Source: Pseudomonadota bacterium
GTDB taxonomy: Bacteria; Pseudomonadota; Gammaproteobacteria; Burkholderiales; Burkholderiaceae_B
Direction: 5' to 3'
Assembly: GCA_023423975.1 (NCBI GenBank)
Contig: JAFAEO010000002.1
Coordinates: forward strand, 1-12,838
DNA: 12,838 nucleotides
This document shows, piece after piece, positions 1 to 7,263 of this stretch. Position 1 is the first letter of the stretch. The number at the start of each line of letters is the position of its first letter. The notes beneath the pieces are model-generated. The model saw only the letters and a program-made list of their open reading frames with translations, was not told the origin of the DNA and made no database searches. The position numbers and the translations under genes are program-made.

Positions 1-53
1 AAAAGATCACCTCCGGTGAAGCTTCGATTTTTTATGGACACCCCCCCCAAAAA

Positions 54-113
54 GGATGGCTCATGGTTTGGGTGCGGGGTTTGTGGGGCTGAGCCAATCC
101 TGCCACCCCGACA
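54..113 (+). other. tRNA 3'-end-like sequence and hairpin (possible attachment site)
   Basis: Positions 97-113 read AATCCTGCCACCCCGACA-like: the end of a T-loop, a T-stem 3' strand, a CACCCCG acceptor 3' strand and a discriminator plus CA. This resembles the 3' end of a tRNA such as tRNA-Pro. The rest of a tRNA is not visible: no TTCGA loop or matching 5' acceptor strand lies directly upstream. Instead GGATGGCTCA (54-63) pairs with TGAGCCAATCC (90-100), with one bulge. It may be a remnant or displaced 3' end left by recombination at a tRNA gene, or part of another small RNA cut by the window edge. A terminator follows at once. The tRNA reading is inference from about 17 bases. Confidence 0.3.
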
Positions 114-117
114 AAAG

Positions 118-140
118 CCACTGATAATCAGTGGTTTTTT
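118..140 (+). terminator. Rho-independent terminator
   Basis: A perfect 8-bp stem, CCACTGAT / ATCAGTGG, has a single-base centre and is followed by six T (135-140). It would end transcription arriving from the left on the plus strand. The other strand has a shorter T-run (CTTTTG), so it may also stop read-through from the recombinase gene that ends at 245 and points this way. Confidence 0.8.
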
Positions 141-244
141 CTGTTTTCGGACTTATTTCGGACAAAAAACACTTATTTTTCAACTTAATATTAAGATAGG
201 TAAGTCTAGATTAGGGTAGTCTCATATAGTGTTTATCTTAGAAA

Positions 245-1084
245 TTATAAAAAATCTAGTGGGCTTGGGGTCTTTTTCTTATCAATATCTGTGATATGTG
301 TGTAGATCATGGTAGTCTTGATATTCTCATGACCTAGTAATTCCTGAACAATTCGAATATCAATACCGGACTGAATTAAATGTGTAGCATACGAATGTCG
401 TAACGTATGGACTGTACCTTCGGTTTTGATCTTAGCCATTGATAATGATTTTTTTAAAATAAGCTGAACACTTCTTTCACTATATCGATTTCCTCTTTCT
501 CCTTCAAAAAGATAGTCGCTAGGTTTATAAATTAGATAATATTCGCGTAAAATATCTAGCAACTTATCAGGTAATGAAACAATTCGGTCTTTGTTTCCTT
601 TGCTTTGGTTGATACGTATCATCTTATCAGATGATCGGATATCTTTTATTTTGAGGTTTAGTAACTCACTAAGGCGTAGTCCGCAGCTATATATAGTTGT
701 TAATATGGCCTTATGTTTAATGTTTTCCGTATTATCTAATAGTAGTCTGATCTCTTCTTTGGAAAAGAATTTTGGCAGTTTGTTTAAATGTCTTTTAGGG
801 TATAAGTAATCAAGTTTAATTTTTTCATTCAGTATCAATTCATAAATTTTCTTAATAGCTCCAACTAAACCTTTTTGATAGGAAATACTGATTTTTTCTT
901 TTTGAACTTTTTCATTTATAAAGGATTCTATAATAGTAATTGGTATAGATTCTAAAGAGGGATAATTATCAACATATTTGAGAAATAAACGGGCATAATC
1001 TTTATATGCTTTAACTGTATTGTTAGCATATCTTTGCGTAGTCAGCTTTTTTTCAAATGTTTTCAGTATAGTTTCGTTATCCAT
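245..1084 (-). CDS. Tyrosine recombinase, integron-integrase-like without the IntI insert
   Basis: A 279-residue tyrosine site-specific recombinase, complete for an XerC/XerD-type enzyme. An N-terminal SAM-like core-binding domain covers about residues 1-95 and a catalytic domain about 105-279. The catalytic set is visible: R137 (GLRLSE), K162 (SKGNKDR), H226 and R229 (HTLRH), H252 (LLGH) and the nucleophile Y261 (MIYTH). The tail TTMIYTH...SPLDFL is like the tail of integron integrases (TTMIYTH...SPLDAL in IntI1). However, only about 45 residues separate the LRE segment from HTLRH, versus roughly twice that in IntI1, so the IntI-specific insert is missing. It is transcribed divergently from the cassette-like genes that begin at 1340, the geometry of intI, attI and cassettes. 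The ATG at 1084 has no clear Shine-Dalgarno, as is usual in Bacteroidota. Substrate site is inferred, not shown. Confidence 0.9.
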   Translation of the reverse strand: MDNETILKTFEKKLTTQRYANNTVKAYKDYARLFLKYVDNYPSLESIPITIIESFINEKVQKEKISISYQKGLVGAIKKIYELILNEKIKLDYLYPKRHLNKLPKFFSKEEIRLLLDNTENIKHKAILTTIYSCGLRLSELLNLKIKDIRSSDKMIRINQSKGNKDRIVSLPDKLLDILREYYLIYKPSDYLFEGERGNRYSERSVQLILKKSLSMAKIKTEGTVHTLRHSYATHLIQSGIDIRIVQELLGHENIKTTMIYTHITDIDKKKTPSPLDFL

Positions 1085-1143
1085 ACAGAGATAACGATTT
1101 ATTCATATCAATTGTTTCGCTTTACGGTATTTAATGTTGTGTC

Positions 1144-1263
1144 AACATGTTAAAATATAGTCTGTTATATCGTCTTTGGATCTGTAAGGCGAAGTGCGTC
1201 TATAGAGACGGATTGGCGAAATATTTTGTATATTAGCTTCGCTAAAGAATATGTTAGCGGTCA
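1144..1263 (+). other. attI-like region next to the recombinase
   Basis: A non-coding stretch between the recombinase start and the first plus-strand gene. It holds an 8-bp palindrome AACATGTT (1144-1151), a 5-bp hairpin CGTCT/AGACG (about 1197-1210) and a hairpin TTGGCGAA / TTCGCTAA (about 1213-1244). It ends in GTTAGCGGTCA (1253-1263). The same 11 bases occur at 9054-9064, right at the end of a cassette-terminal palindrome. That identity marks 1253 as a likely recombination boundary where the first cassette joins. The region has only weak overall symmetry compared with the palindromes at 2198 and 8931, which is how an attI differs from an attC. The role is inference; it could instead be a worn cassette end. 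Confidence 0.45.
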
Positions 1264-1339
1264 TTGCATCACAAAACCCAACCGACACACGAAATTTAAA
1301 AAAAACAGCAAGACGTTTATCTGACAAAACTGAATTAGT

Positions 1340-1795
1340 ATGGACACGAATAAAATTGAGACACAACTATTAATCCGAAAATCGCCCAAGACTGTATTCA
1401 ATGCATTTGTCGACCCAAAAATTACAACACAGTTTTGGTTTACAAAATCAAGCGGTAAACTTGAAAAGGGAAAGACCATAATTTGGGAATGGGAAATGTA
1501 TAGCGTAAAAGACGAAGTAATTGTTTTAGACATCAAACCTGCTGAAAAAATCACTATTGCTTGGGGAAACCCAAAAAGCAAGGTTGACTTTACTTTTGAA
1601 GAATTTAAAAAAGGACAGACACTAACAAAAATTAAGTGTTATGACTTTGAGCACAAAAAGAAAGACTTAATTCCAACAATGCTTGACTATATGGGCGGCT
1701 TCACAACTGTTCTTGACGGACTAAAATCTTTCTTGGAATATAAAATTAGCCTAAACCTTATAAAAGACAAATATCCAGAAAAACAAAATAAATGA
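1340..1795 (+). CDS. SRPBCC/AHSA1-domain protein
   Basis: A 151-residue protein of the SRPBCC (START-like) superfamily, AHSA1 type. The N-terminal beta strand and helix (residues about 5-33, with SPKTVFNAFVDP and a WF pair) match the usual opening of this fold. The conserved WEW segment and the C-terminal GG-x3-VLDGLKSFLE helix (about 118-132) also fit. Proteins of this family are small soluble cytoplasmic proteins that hold hydrophobic ligands or assist chaperones; the ligand here is unknown. The gene is the first of cassette 1 and ends in an ATGA overlap with the VOC gene, so the two are translationally coupled. Such two-gene pairs of SRPBCC and VOC proteins are common small accessory genes. 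Confidence 0.8.
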   Translation: MDTNKIETQLLIRKSPKTVFNAFVDPKITTQFWFTKSSGKLEKGKTIIWEWEMYSVKDEVIVLDIKPAEKITIAWGNPKSKVDFTFEEFKKGQTLTKIKCYDFEHKKKDLIPTMLDYMGGFTTVLDGLKSFLEYKISLNLIKDKYPEKQNK

Positions 1796-2178
1796 AACCA
1801 AAAATTAATTTCATAACTGTGTCAGTTTCTGACATTGTGAAGTCTAAAAACTTTTATCAAAATGCCTTCAATTTTTCCATTTCTGAAGAGAATGATGAAT
1901 TATGTTTATTTGAACTAAACGATGACTTTTACTTTGTTATTCAACAACAGACAGAGTTTATAAAACAAACCGACAAAAAAGAGGTAGACACTTTATCTTC
2001 AAGATTTATATTAAGCCACAATGCGACATCCCAGCAAGAAGTTGAAAAAATTGTTGAGCAAGCAGAGAAATATGGCGGAATTAGAGTTAAGACATTAGAT
2101 GAAACTTGGGGATATTCCGTAACCATTAAGGATATTAACAATCATTTTTGGGAAATCCTATATTCGAAAAATGCCTAA
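1792..2178 (+). CDS. VOC (glyoxalase/bleomycin-resistance-like) protein
   Basis: A 128-residue vicinal-oxygen-chelate fold protein. The first half-module (residues about 5-55, VSVSDIVKSKNFYQNAF) and the second (about 75-125, GYSVTIKDINNHFWEI) are the two characteristic beta-alpha-beta-beta-beta units. The last metal-ligand position is a Glu in WEI (about residue 121). The usual first ligand His/Gln near residue 9-11 appears as a hydrophobic or small residue, so metal binding may be lost. It starts inside the stop codon of the SRPBCC gene (ATGA), which indicates an operon. It closes about 20 bases before the palindrome that ends cassette 1. Substrate is not predictable; antibiotic-binding and lyase functions both exist in the family. 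Confidence 0.8.
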   Translation: MKPKINFITVSVSDIVKSKNFYQNAFNFSISEENDELCLFELNDDFYFVIQQQTEFIKQTDKKEVDTLSSRFILSHNATSQQEVEKIVEQAEKYGGIRVKTLDETWGYSVTIKDINNHFWEILYSKNA

Positions 2179-2197
2179 AAGAAAACAGCAACGAACC

Positions 2198-2326
2198 GCT
2201 AACAACGTATTGCCAAAAGCGGGGCTGAACGGCTTCGATTGGGCATTTGTGCAAGGTTAAAAATTCGTTCTTCGATTGAACTTTAATTCTAAAAATCCCC
2301 GCCTTCGGCAATACCCAAACCGTTAC
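2198..2326 (+). repeat. Cassette-end palindrome 1 (attC-like)
   Basis: A 129-nt imperfect palindrome between the VOC gene and hsdR. Outer boxes are GCTAAC (2198-2203) and CGTTAC (2321-2326). The arms 2207-2224 and 2297-2314 pair at 16 of 18 positions (GTATTGCC-A-AAGCGGGG against its partner). A small internal hairpin GTTC/GAAC sits near the centre (about 2268-2282). Its right half matches the copy at 8931-9064: GTGCAAGG, the TCTAAAAATCC-type block, CTTCG, and an ACCGTTA end. The size, folding and R-box-like termini resemble a long integron attC site, but the ends do not fit the strict RYYYAAC/GTTRRRY cores. It is predicted to fold when single-stranded. Confidence 0.7.
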
Positions 2327-2390
2327 AAGCAACCCTAAAAGACGACAGTGCTAAACATGAACAGACAGAAAAACGACATAAAAGCCAACC

Positions 2391-2464
2391 GCACATTTAG
2401 CACATTTGGTTTTGCCCGACACACAAGCCAACGCTTCGCAAAACCAAAAGAGCTAAATTTTGCC
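2391..2464 (+). repeat. Second-type palindrome, left copy
   Basis: TTTAGCACATTTGGTTTTGC (2396-2415) pairs with 2438-2457 at 18 of 20 positions around a 22-nt loop containing CACAAGCCAACGCTTC. A related hairpin in the same orientation lies at 8803-8865 and shares the blocks CACATTTG, CACAAGCCAA, GCTT and AAAAGAG. The two copies bracket the restriction and reverse-transcriptase genes. There is no T-run, so it is not a simple terminator. It lies in the untranslated leader of hsdR and could affect that mRNA. Confidence 0.7.
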
Positions 2465-2494
2465 ACCGCACCGACCGAAAATAAAGAGTAGAAT

Positions 2495-4876
2495 ATGAAC
2501 AAAAAGGACTTATCAGAAGCGGACATAAAAGAGAAGTTTATCACTCCTGCTGTGACAAAGGCTGGTTGGGACGAACTAACTCAACTTGGACGAGAAATAT
2601 TTTTTACAGACGGACGCATTTATGTAAAAGGTAAAATGACAGCAAGAGGAAAAAGGAAATTTGCCGACTACATTTTGTTTTATAAACCTAATGTGCCAAT
2701 TGCAATCATTGAGGCAAAAGACAATAATCATTCTGTAAAAGCCGGAATCCAACAAGCACTTGGATATTCAAATACACTTGACATTCCTTTTGTTTTCAGT
2801 AGTAACGGAGACGGCTTTTATTTCCACGACAAAACTGTTACAAGCGGAAATATTGAAACCGAACTTTCGAATGACGAATTCCCAAGCCCAGAACAACTTT
2901 GGGAGAAATACAAAAAATATAAAGGCATTGAAGATAAAGAAGTTGAAAGCGTAATTTCAACAGACTATTTTTCTGATGGCTCTGGTCGTTCTCCAAGATA
3001 CTATCAACAAATTGCTATTAACAGAACCATTGAAGCAGTTGCAAAGAAGCAAGACAGAATTCTTTTGGTAATGGCAACAGGAACGGGAAAAACATATACA
3101 GCTTTTCAGATAATTTACAGACTTTGGAAAAGCGGAGCAAAAAAAAGAATTTTATTCTTAGCAGACAGAACTTCACTCATTGACCAAACTGCAAGAGGTG
3201 ATTTCAGGCATTTCAAAGATGCAATGACAATCATAAAACACAAACAAATTGACACCGCATACAATGTTTATTTAGCTCTTTATCAAGGTTTATCAGACAG
3301 CAAAACCGATGACGCATACAAACAATTTAGTCCAGAATTCTTTGACTTAATTGTGGTTGATGAGTGCCACAGAGGAAGTGCAAAAGAAGATAGCAAGTGG
3401 CGTGAAATTTTGGAGTATTTTAAAACTGCTACTCATTTAGGCATGACTGCAACGCCAAAAGAAACCAATGAAACTTCAAACATTGAATATTTTGGTGAAC
3501 CAGTTTATACTTATTCATTAAGACAAGGAATTGACGATGGCTTCCTTGCACCTTACAAAGTAATCAAAGTAACGCTTGACATTGATGCTGAAGGTTGGAG
3601 ACCACCGAAAGACTTTTTAGACAAAAGCGGTAATCCTGTTGAAGATAGAATTTATAACAGAACCGATTTTGATAAAAACATTGTCGTTGATGAACGTAGA
3701 GAATTAGTTGCGAAAAAAATAACTGAATTTCTAAAAGGAAATGACCGCTTCGCTAAAACAATTGTTTTTTGCATTGACATTGAGCATGCCGAAGGCATGC
3801 GAACCGCATTGGCTAACGCCAATGCCGATTTGGTTGCTCAAAACAATAAGTATGTCATGCAAATTACTGGCGACAACGAAGAAGGAAAAAGAGAGTTAGA
3901 CAGCTTTATAAATCCAAGTGAACGCTACCCAGTTATTGCAACAACGTCTAAATTAATGACTACTGGTGTTGATGCTCAGACATGCAAACTCATTGTTTTG
4001 GATAGTAATATCGGCTCACCGACAGAGTTCAAACAAATTATTGGTAGAGGAACGAGGATTAATGAAGAATACGGTAAAACGTATTTCACTATAATGGATT
4101 TTAGAAATGTAACCAATCTTTTTGCAGACCCTAATTTTGATGGCGACCCTGTAATGATTAAAGACGTTACCGAAGATGATGATATTTCAGGAACTGAAGA
4201 TGAAATAACAGACGAGCCAATTGTTGATGTAGTTGATGGTAGTAATGTGGAATTTTCACCCGAATATTCAACTGTAAGTGGAGGTGGTTTTATTGTAGCA
4301 GAGCCAAACCCAAGAGAAAAAATAAGAGTAAACGGTGTTGAAGTTAAGATTGTCAATGAACGAGTGCAATATTTGGGTGCTGATGGACGAATAATAACTG
4401 AAAGCCTTAAAGATTACACCAAGAAAAATGTAATTGAAAAATACGCAACGCTTGAAACCTTTTTGAATTCATGGAAAAACGCTGACAAGAAAAAAGCAAT
4501 CGTTGAAGCATTAGAACAGCAAGGAATTTTCTTTGAAGCATTAAAAGAAGAAATCGGAAAAGATTTTGACCCTTTTGATTTGATTTGTCATGTAGCTTAT
4601 GAAGCAAAACCATTGACACGAAAGGAAAGAGCAAACAACGTAAAGAAAAGAAACTACTTTACTAAATACGGCGAAAAAGCACAATCCGTAATTAAAAGTT
4701 TGCTTGACAAATATGCTGATGATGATTTACTTACAATTGAAAGTTTAGATGTTCTAAAACTTGACCCATTAAACAAACTCGGTTCTCCACTTGAAATAAT
4801 CAATGCTTTTGGTGGTAAGGAAAAGTACATACAAGCATTGAAAGAACTAGAAAACGAACTTTATAAAGTAGCATAA
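2495..4876 (+). CDS. hsdR: Type I restriction enzyme, HsdR subunit
   Basis: A 793-residue ATP-dependent restriction and translocation subunit, of typical size for the shorter EcoEI-like HsdR group. Order of domains: an N-terminal PD-(D/E)xK nuclease (about 1-115) with D58, the E73-x-K75 pair and QxxxY at 87-91; then two RecA-like SF2 helicase lobes. Walker A is ATGTGKT (194-200), the Walker B box DECH (289-292), motif III TAT (318-320) and motif VI QIIGRGTRI (514-522). An acidic linker (about 557-585) precedes a C-terminal domain like the EcoEI R C-terminal region, which contacts the methylase. It acts in the cytoplasm on unmodified incoming DNA, together with the HsdM/S protein two bases downstream. 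All key residues are present, so the enzyme looks active. The ATG at 2495 is preceded by AAAGAG at 2484-2489. Confidence 0.95.
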   Translation: MNKKDLSEADIKEKFITPAVTKAGWDELTQLGREIFFTDGRIYVKGKMTARGKRKFADYILFYKPNVPIAIIEAKDNNHSVKAGIQQALGYSNTLDIPFVFSSNGDGFYFHDKTVTSGNIETELSNDEFPSPEQLWEKYKKYKGIEDKEVESVISTDYFSDGSGRSPRYYQQIAINRTIEAVAKKQDRILLVMATGTGKTYTAFQIIYRLWKSGAKKRILFLADRTSLIDQTARGDFRHFKDAMTIIKHKQIDTAYNVYLALYQGLSDSKTDDAYKQFSPEFFDLIVVDECHRGSAKEDSKWREILEYFKTATHLGMTATPKETNETSNIEYFGEPVYTYSLRQGIDDGFLAPYKVIKVTLDIDAEGWRPPKDFLDKSGNPVEDRIYNRTDFDKNIVVDERRELVAKKITEFLKGNDRFAKTIVFCIDIEHAEGMRTALANANADLVAQNNKYVMQITGDNEEGKRELDSFINPSERYPVIATTSKLMTTGVDAQTCKLIVLDSNIGSPTEFKQIIGRGTRINEEYGKTYFTIMDFRNVTNLFADPNFDGDPVMIKDVTEDDDISGTEDEITDEPIVDVVDGSNVEFSPEYSTVSGGGFIVAEPNPREKIRVNGVEVKIVNERVQYLGADGRIITESLKDYTKKNVIEKYATLETFLNSWKNADKKKAIVEALEQQGIFFEALKEEIGKDFDPFDLICHVAYEAKPLTRKERANNVKKRNYFTKYGEKAQSVIKSLLDKYADDDLLTIESLDVLKLDPLNKLGSPLEIINAFGGKEKYIQALKELENELYKVA

Positions 4877-4878
4877 AA

Positions 4879-6879
4879 ATGGCAAATGTTGGAGCTGTAA
4901 TAAGCAGTATAAGAAATATAATGAGGCAAGACAGAGGTATTTCTGGCGATGCACAACGATTAGAGCAATTAGGTTGGATGTTGTTCCTTAAAATAATGGA
5001 CGACAAAGACCAAGAATTGGAAGTTATCAAAGACAACTATGTTTCTGTAATTCCCGAAAAATTTCAATGGAGAAATTGGGCTTCAAATCCTGAAGGAATT
5101 ACTGGTGATGAATTGATCAATTTTATTGACAGCAACGAACTGACCAACAAAGGTCTTTTCCTATCATTAAGAGAGTTAAAAAGCACAACAAATCCAAAAC
5201 GTGCTATGATTGTTAAAGAGGTTTTTGATGGCACAAATAACTACATGAAAAGTGGCTATGAAATGCGTAAGGTAATCAACAAACTAAATGAAATAGACTT
5301 TACAAAATCAGAGGATAAACACGTTTTTGGCAATATCTACGAAAGCATTCTACAGGAGTTAAGAGACGCAGGAAACAAAGGCGAATATTATACGCCAAGG
5401 GCAGTAACTCAGTTAATGACCATGATGACCAACCCAAAATTGGGTGAAAAAGTTTTAGACCCTGCTGCTGGAACTGGTGGTTTCTTAACTGCTGCAATCG
5501 ACCATGTAAGAGAAAATTATGTAAAAACCGTAGATGATGAAGCCATTTTACAAACCTCAATAACAGGTTGGGAATTAAAACCTGTTGCGTATGTATTGGG
5601 CTTAACTAACTTAATTCTTCACGAAATTGATGTTCCTGATTATCATTACATAGATAGTTTAAAGAAAGAATATAACACCATAGGAAAGAAAGACCAAGTT
5701 GATGTAATTCTTGCAAATCCGCCTTTTGGAGCAAGTATCGCTGATGGCGTAGAAACGAATTTTCCTGCTAATTTTCGAAGCAAAGAATCCGCACAGTTGT
5801 TTTTAGCATTAATGGTGCAATTATTAAACAGTAACGGACGTGCCGCTGTTGTATTGCCAGATGGTTGTGTAAAAGGAGATGGTGCAAGGATTAGAGAAAG
5901 GTTATTAGAAACATGTAATCTTCATACAATTGTTAAATTGCCAGAGACAGCTTTCTTCCCCGCCACAGTTAGTACAAACCTTTTATTTTTTGAAAAGGGT
6001 GAGCCAACAAAAGAAATCTGGTACTATCAACATAAATTTCCCGAAAATCAAAAAAGCTACTCCAAAACAAAACCTATTGATTTTAAAGAATTCAAAAACA
6101 TAATAGACTGGTGGCATAATAGAGAAGAAAATGAAAATGCGTGGAAAGTTAAAGTTGAAGATTTAGTTGATTTCGATTTGGACATTAAAAGGCAATTTGT
6201 TTCAGAGAAGATGGAAATTGATGTTCCCAAAACTATTTCGAACATTAAATCAAAGACTACTCAGTTGTCAAATTTAATTAATCAATTTGAACAAAAGTCT
6301 TTTTCGAACAAAAACGAAAGAAAGCCAATTAAATCTTTCTTGAAAAGAATTAAGAATCCGATTGATATTGAAGATAATTTGATTTACAAAAGAGTAACCA
6401 TTAAAACCAATCATAACGGAATTAGTCTTAGAGATGAAGAAATTGGTGCCAACATTGGCACTAAAAAGCAATTCACAGTAAAACCTAATCAATTCCTACT
6501 ATCTAAAATTGATGCTCGAAATGGAGCTTTTGGTATTGTCCCCTCCGAATTGGATAATGCAATAATTACAGGAAACTTTTGGACGTATGATGTTGACAAA
6601 AGCATTGTTGATATTAACTGGTTCTTATATTTTACAGAGTCGCACCATTTTATAGATATATGTAAGTCGGCTTCTACAGGCTCAACCCACAGGAAATACC
6701 TTGATGAAGCAAAATTCCTCAATCACACGATAAGAGTTCCTTCAATTGATGAACAACGAGCAATAGTCGAACAGATTCGAAATGTTAAAGAACTTCAAAC
6801 ATTGAATTTTGAAATTCAATTTGAAAACGAGAACCTATACACTGGTGTTCTTGATAGCTACTTTAAAGAAACAAACTAA
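4879..6879 (+). CDS. hsdM: Type I modification methylase fused to a half specificity subunit (HsdM-S)
   Basis: A 666-residue N6-adenine DNA methyltransferase. An HsdM N-terminal helical domain covers about 1-140 and the SAM-dependent methylase domain about 145-440. The SAM motif is DPAAGTGGF (194-202) and the catalytic motif NPPF (280-283). Unlike an ordinary HsdM of about 500 residues, the C-terminus continues into one target-recognition module: a coiled-coil-like helix (about 452-475), a TRD (about 480-620) ending in PSIDEQRAIVEQI, and a second helix (about 625-655). A normal HsdS has two TRDs. No separate hsdS lies nearby, so one TRD per chain implies a dimer that reads an interrupted palindrome. 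It starts two bases after hsdR stops, so the two form an operon. It marks the host DNA against HsdR. Confidence 0.92.
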   Translation: MANVGAVISSIRNIMRQDRGISGDAQRLEQLGWMLFLKIMDDKDQELEVIKDNYVSVIPEKFQWRNWASNPEGITGDELINFIDSNELTNKGLFLSLRELKSTTNPKRAMIVKEVFDGTNNYMKSGYEMRKVINKLNEIDFTKSEDKHVFGNIYESILQELRDAGNKGEYYTPRAVTQLMTMMTNPKLGEKVLDPAAGTGGFLTAAIDHVRENYVKTVDDEAILQTSITGWELKPVAYVLGLTNLILHEIDVPDYHYIDSLKKEYNTIGKKDQVDVILANPPFGASIADGVETNFPANFRSKESAQLFLALMVQLLNSNGRAAVVLPDGCVKGDGARIRERLLETCNLHTIVKLPETAFFPATVSTNLLFFEKGEPTKEIWYYQHKFPENQKSYSKTKPIDFKEFKNIIDWWHNREENENAWKVKVEDLVDFDLDIKRQFVSEKMEIDVPKTISNIKSKTTQLSNLINQFEQKSFSNKNERKPIKSFLKRIKNPIDIEDNLIYKRVTIKTNHNGISLRDEEIGANIGTKKQFTVKPNQFLLSKIDARNGAFGIVPSELDNAIITGNFWTYDVDKSIVDINWFLYFTESHHFIDICKSASTGSTHRKYLDEAKFLNHTIRVPSIDEQRAIVEQIRNVKELQTLNFEIQFENENLYTGVLDSYFKETN

Positions 6880-6913
6880 AACAAACAATGAAATGAAAAA
6901 TATATAAGATTTT

Positions 6914-7243
6914 GGGGGCAGAGGGTCGAAATGATACGTTTTGCTAAATGGTACCACGTCTAGGACATACGCTAGCTGGGAAGGACAATACCAATTTCCA
7001 AATTTTCCTGCAAAGGAATAAATGAGGAAAGTGTTATCAACAGCGTAATAACTGTTGATGCCCTGAAGTTGGTTCTGCGGATGGATTTTCTAAGCATATT
7101 TATTGTGTTTATGAATTTACAGACAAAGATAACAATTTCTATACCTGAATTGAGTAGCGTTGCCTCCCTCGTAGTAGGGTCAAAGCTTCGACAGAGCATG
7201 TACATTTTTAACCTGCTACTTACTATTTATAGTATCTGCCCCC
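6914..7243 (+). ncRNA. Structured leader RNA of the DRT2-like reverse transcriptase
   Basis: The 384-bp gap between hsdM and the RT gene looks like a structured RNA. A perfect 9-bp long-range stem closes it: GGGGGCAGA (6914-6922) with TCTGCCCCC (7235-7243). Inside are a perfect 8-bp hairpin ATCAACAG (7036-7043) / CTGTTGAT (7052-7059) and a nested hairpin with TTTCC (6995-6999) / GGAAA (7026-7030) outside and TTCCT-GCAA-AGGAA (7005-7018, a GNRA loop) inside. The 3' stem ends 20 nt before the RT start codon. DRT2 systems carry a ~280-nt RNA directly upstream of the RT that serves as the template for rolling-circle cDNA; location, size and closed shape match. An A/T-rich TATATAAG stretch at 6901-6908 could be its promoter. 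Ends are inferred from the stem. Confidence 0.6.
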
Positions 7244-7263
7244 TCTTATTTAAACTTGATTAA
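6976..7263 (+). other. Stop-free frame across the leader RNA (candidate neo template)
   Basis: One sense frame has no stop codon from CTG at 6976 to the TAA at 7261-7263, 95 codons, in an otherwise AT-rich non-coding RNA region. It would read as a mixed polar/hydrophobic, helix-prone peptide (for example VDALKLVLRMDFLSIFIVF). There is no convincing start or ribosome-binding site, so it is not called a conventional gene. In DRT2 systems the template lies in such a stop-free frame; the RT copies it repeatedly and the concatemer encodes an endless ORF (neo). The interpretation depends on the RT being DRT2-like. Confidence 0.4.

Noticed and set aside
16..219. 67-codon open frame at the left edge
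   Set aside because: It runs through the hairpin and terminator, has low-complexity composition and no domain.
1142..1366. 74-codon minus-strand frame upstream of the recombinase
   Set aside because: Overlaps the attI-like region and the start of the SRPBCC gene, with no domain.
3976..4356. 126-codon antisense frame inside hsdR
   Set aside because: Composition is a mirror of the hsdR codons (acidic linker read as Ser/Thr-rich); no independent signal.
6972..7205. 77-codon antisense open frame in the RT leader
   Set aside because: Same region as the structured RNA; no start signal. The sense frame fits the DRT2 model better, though this strand cannot be fully excluded.
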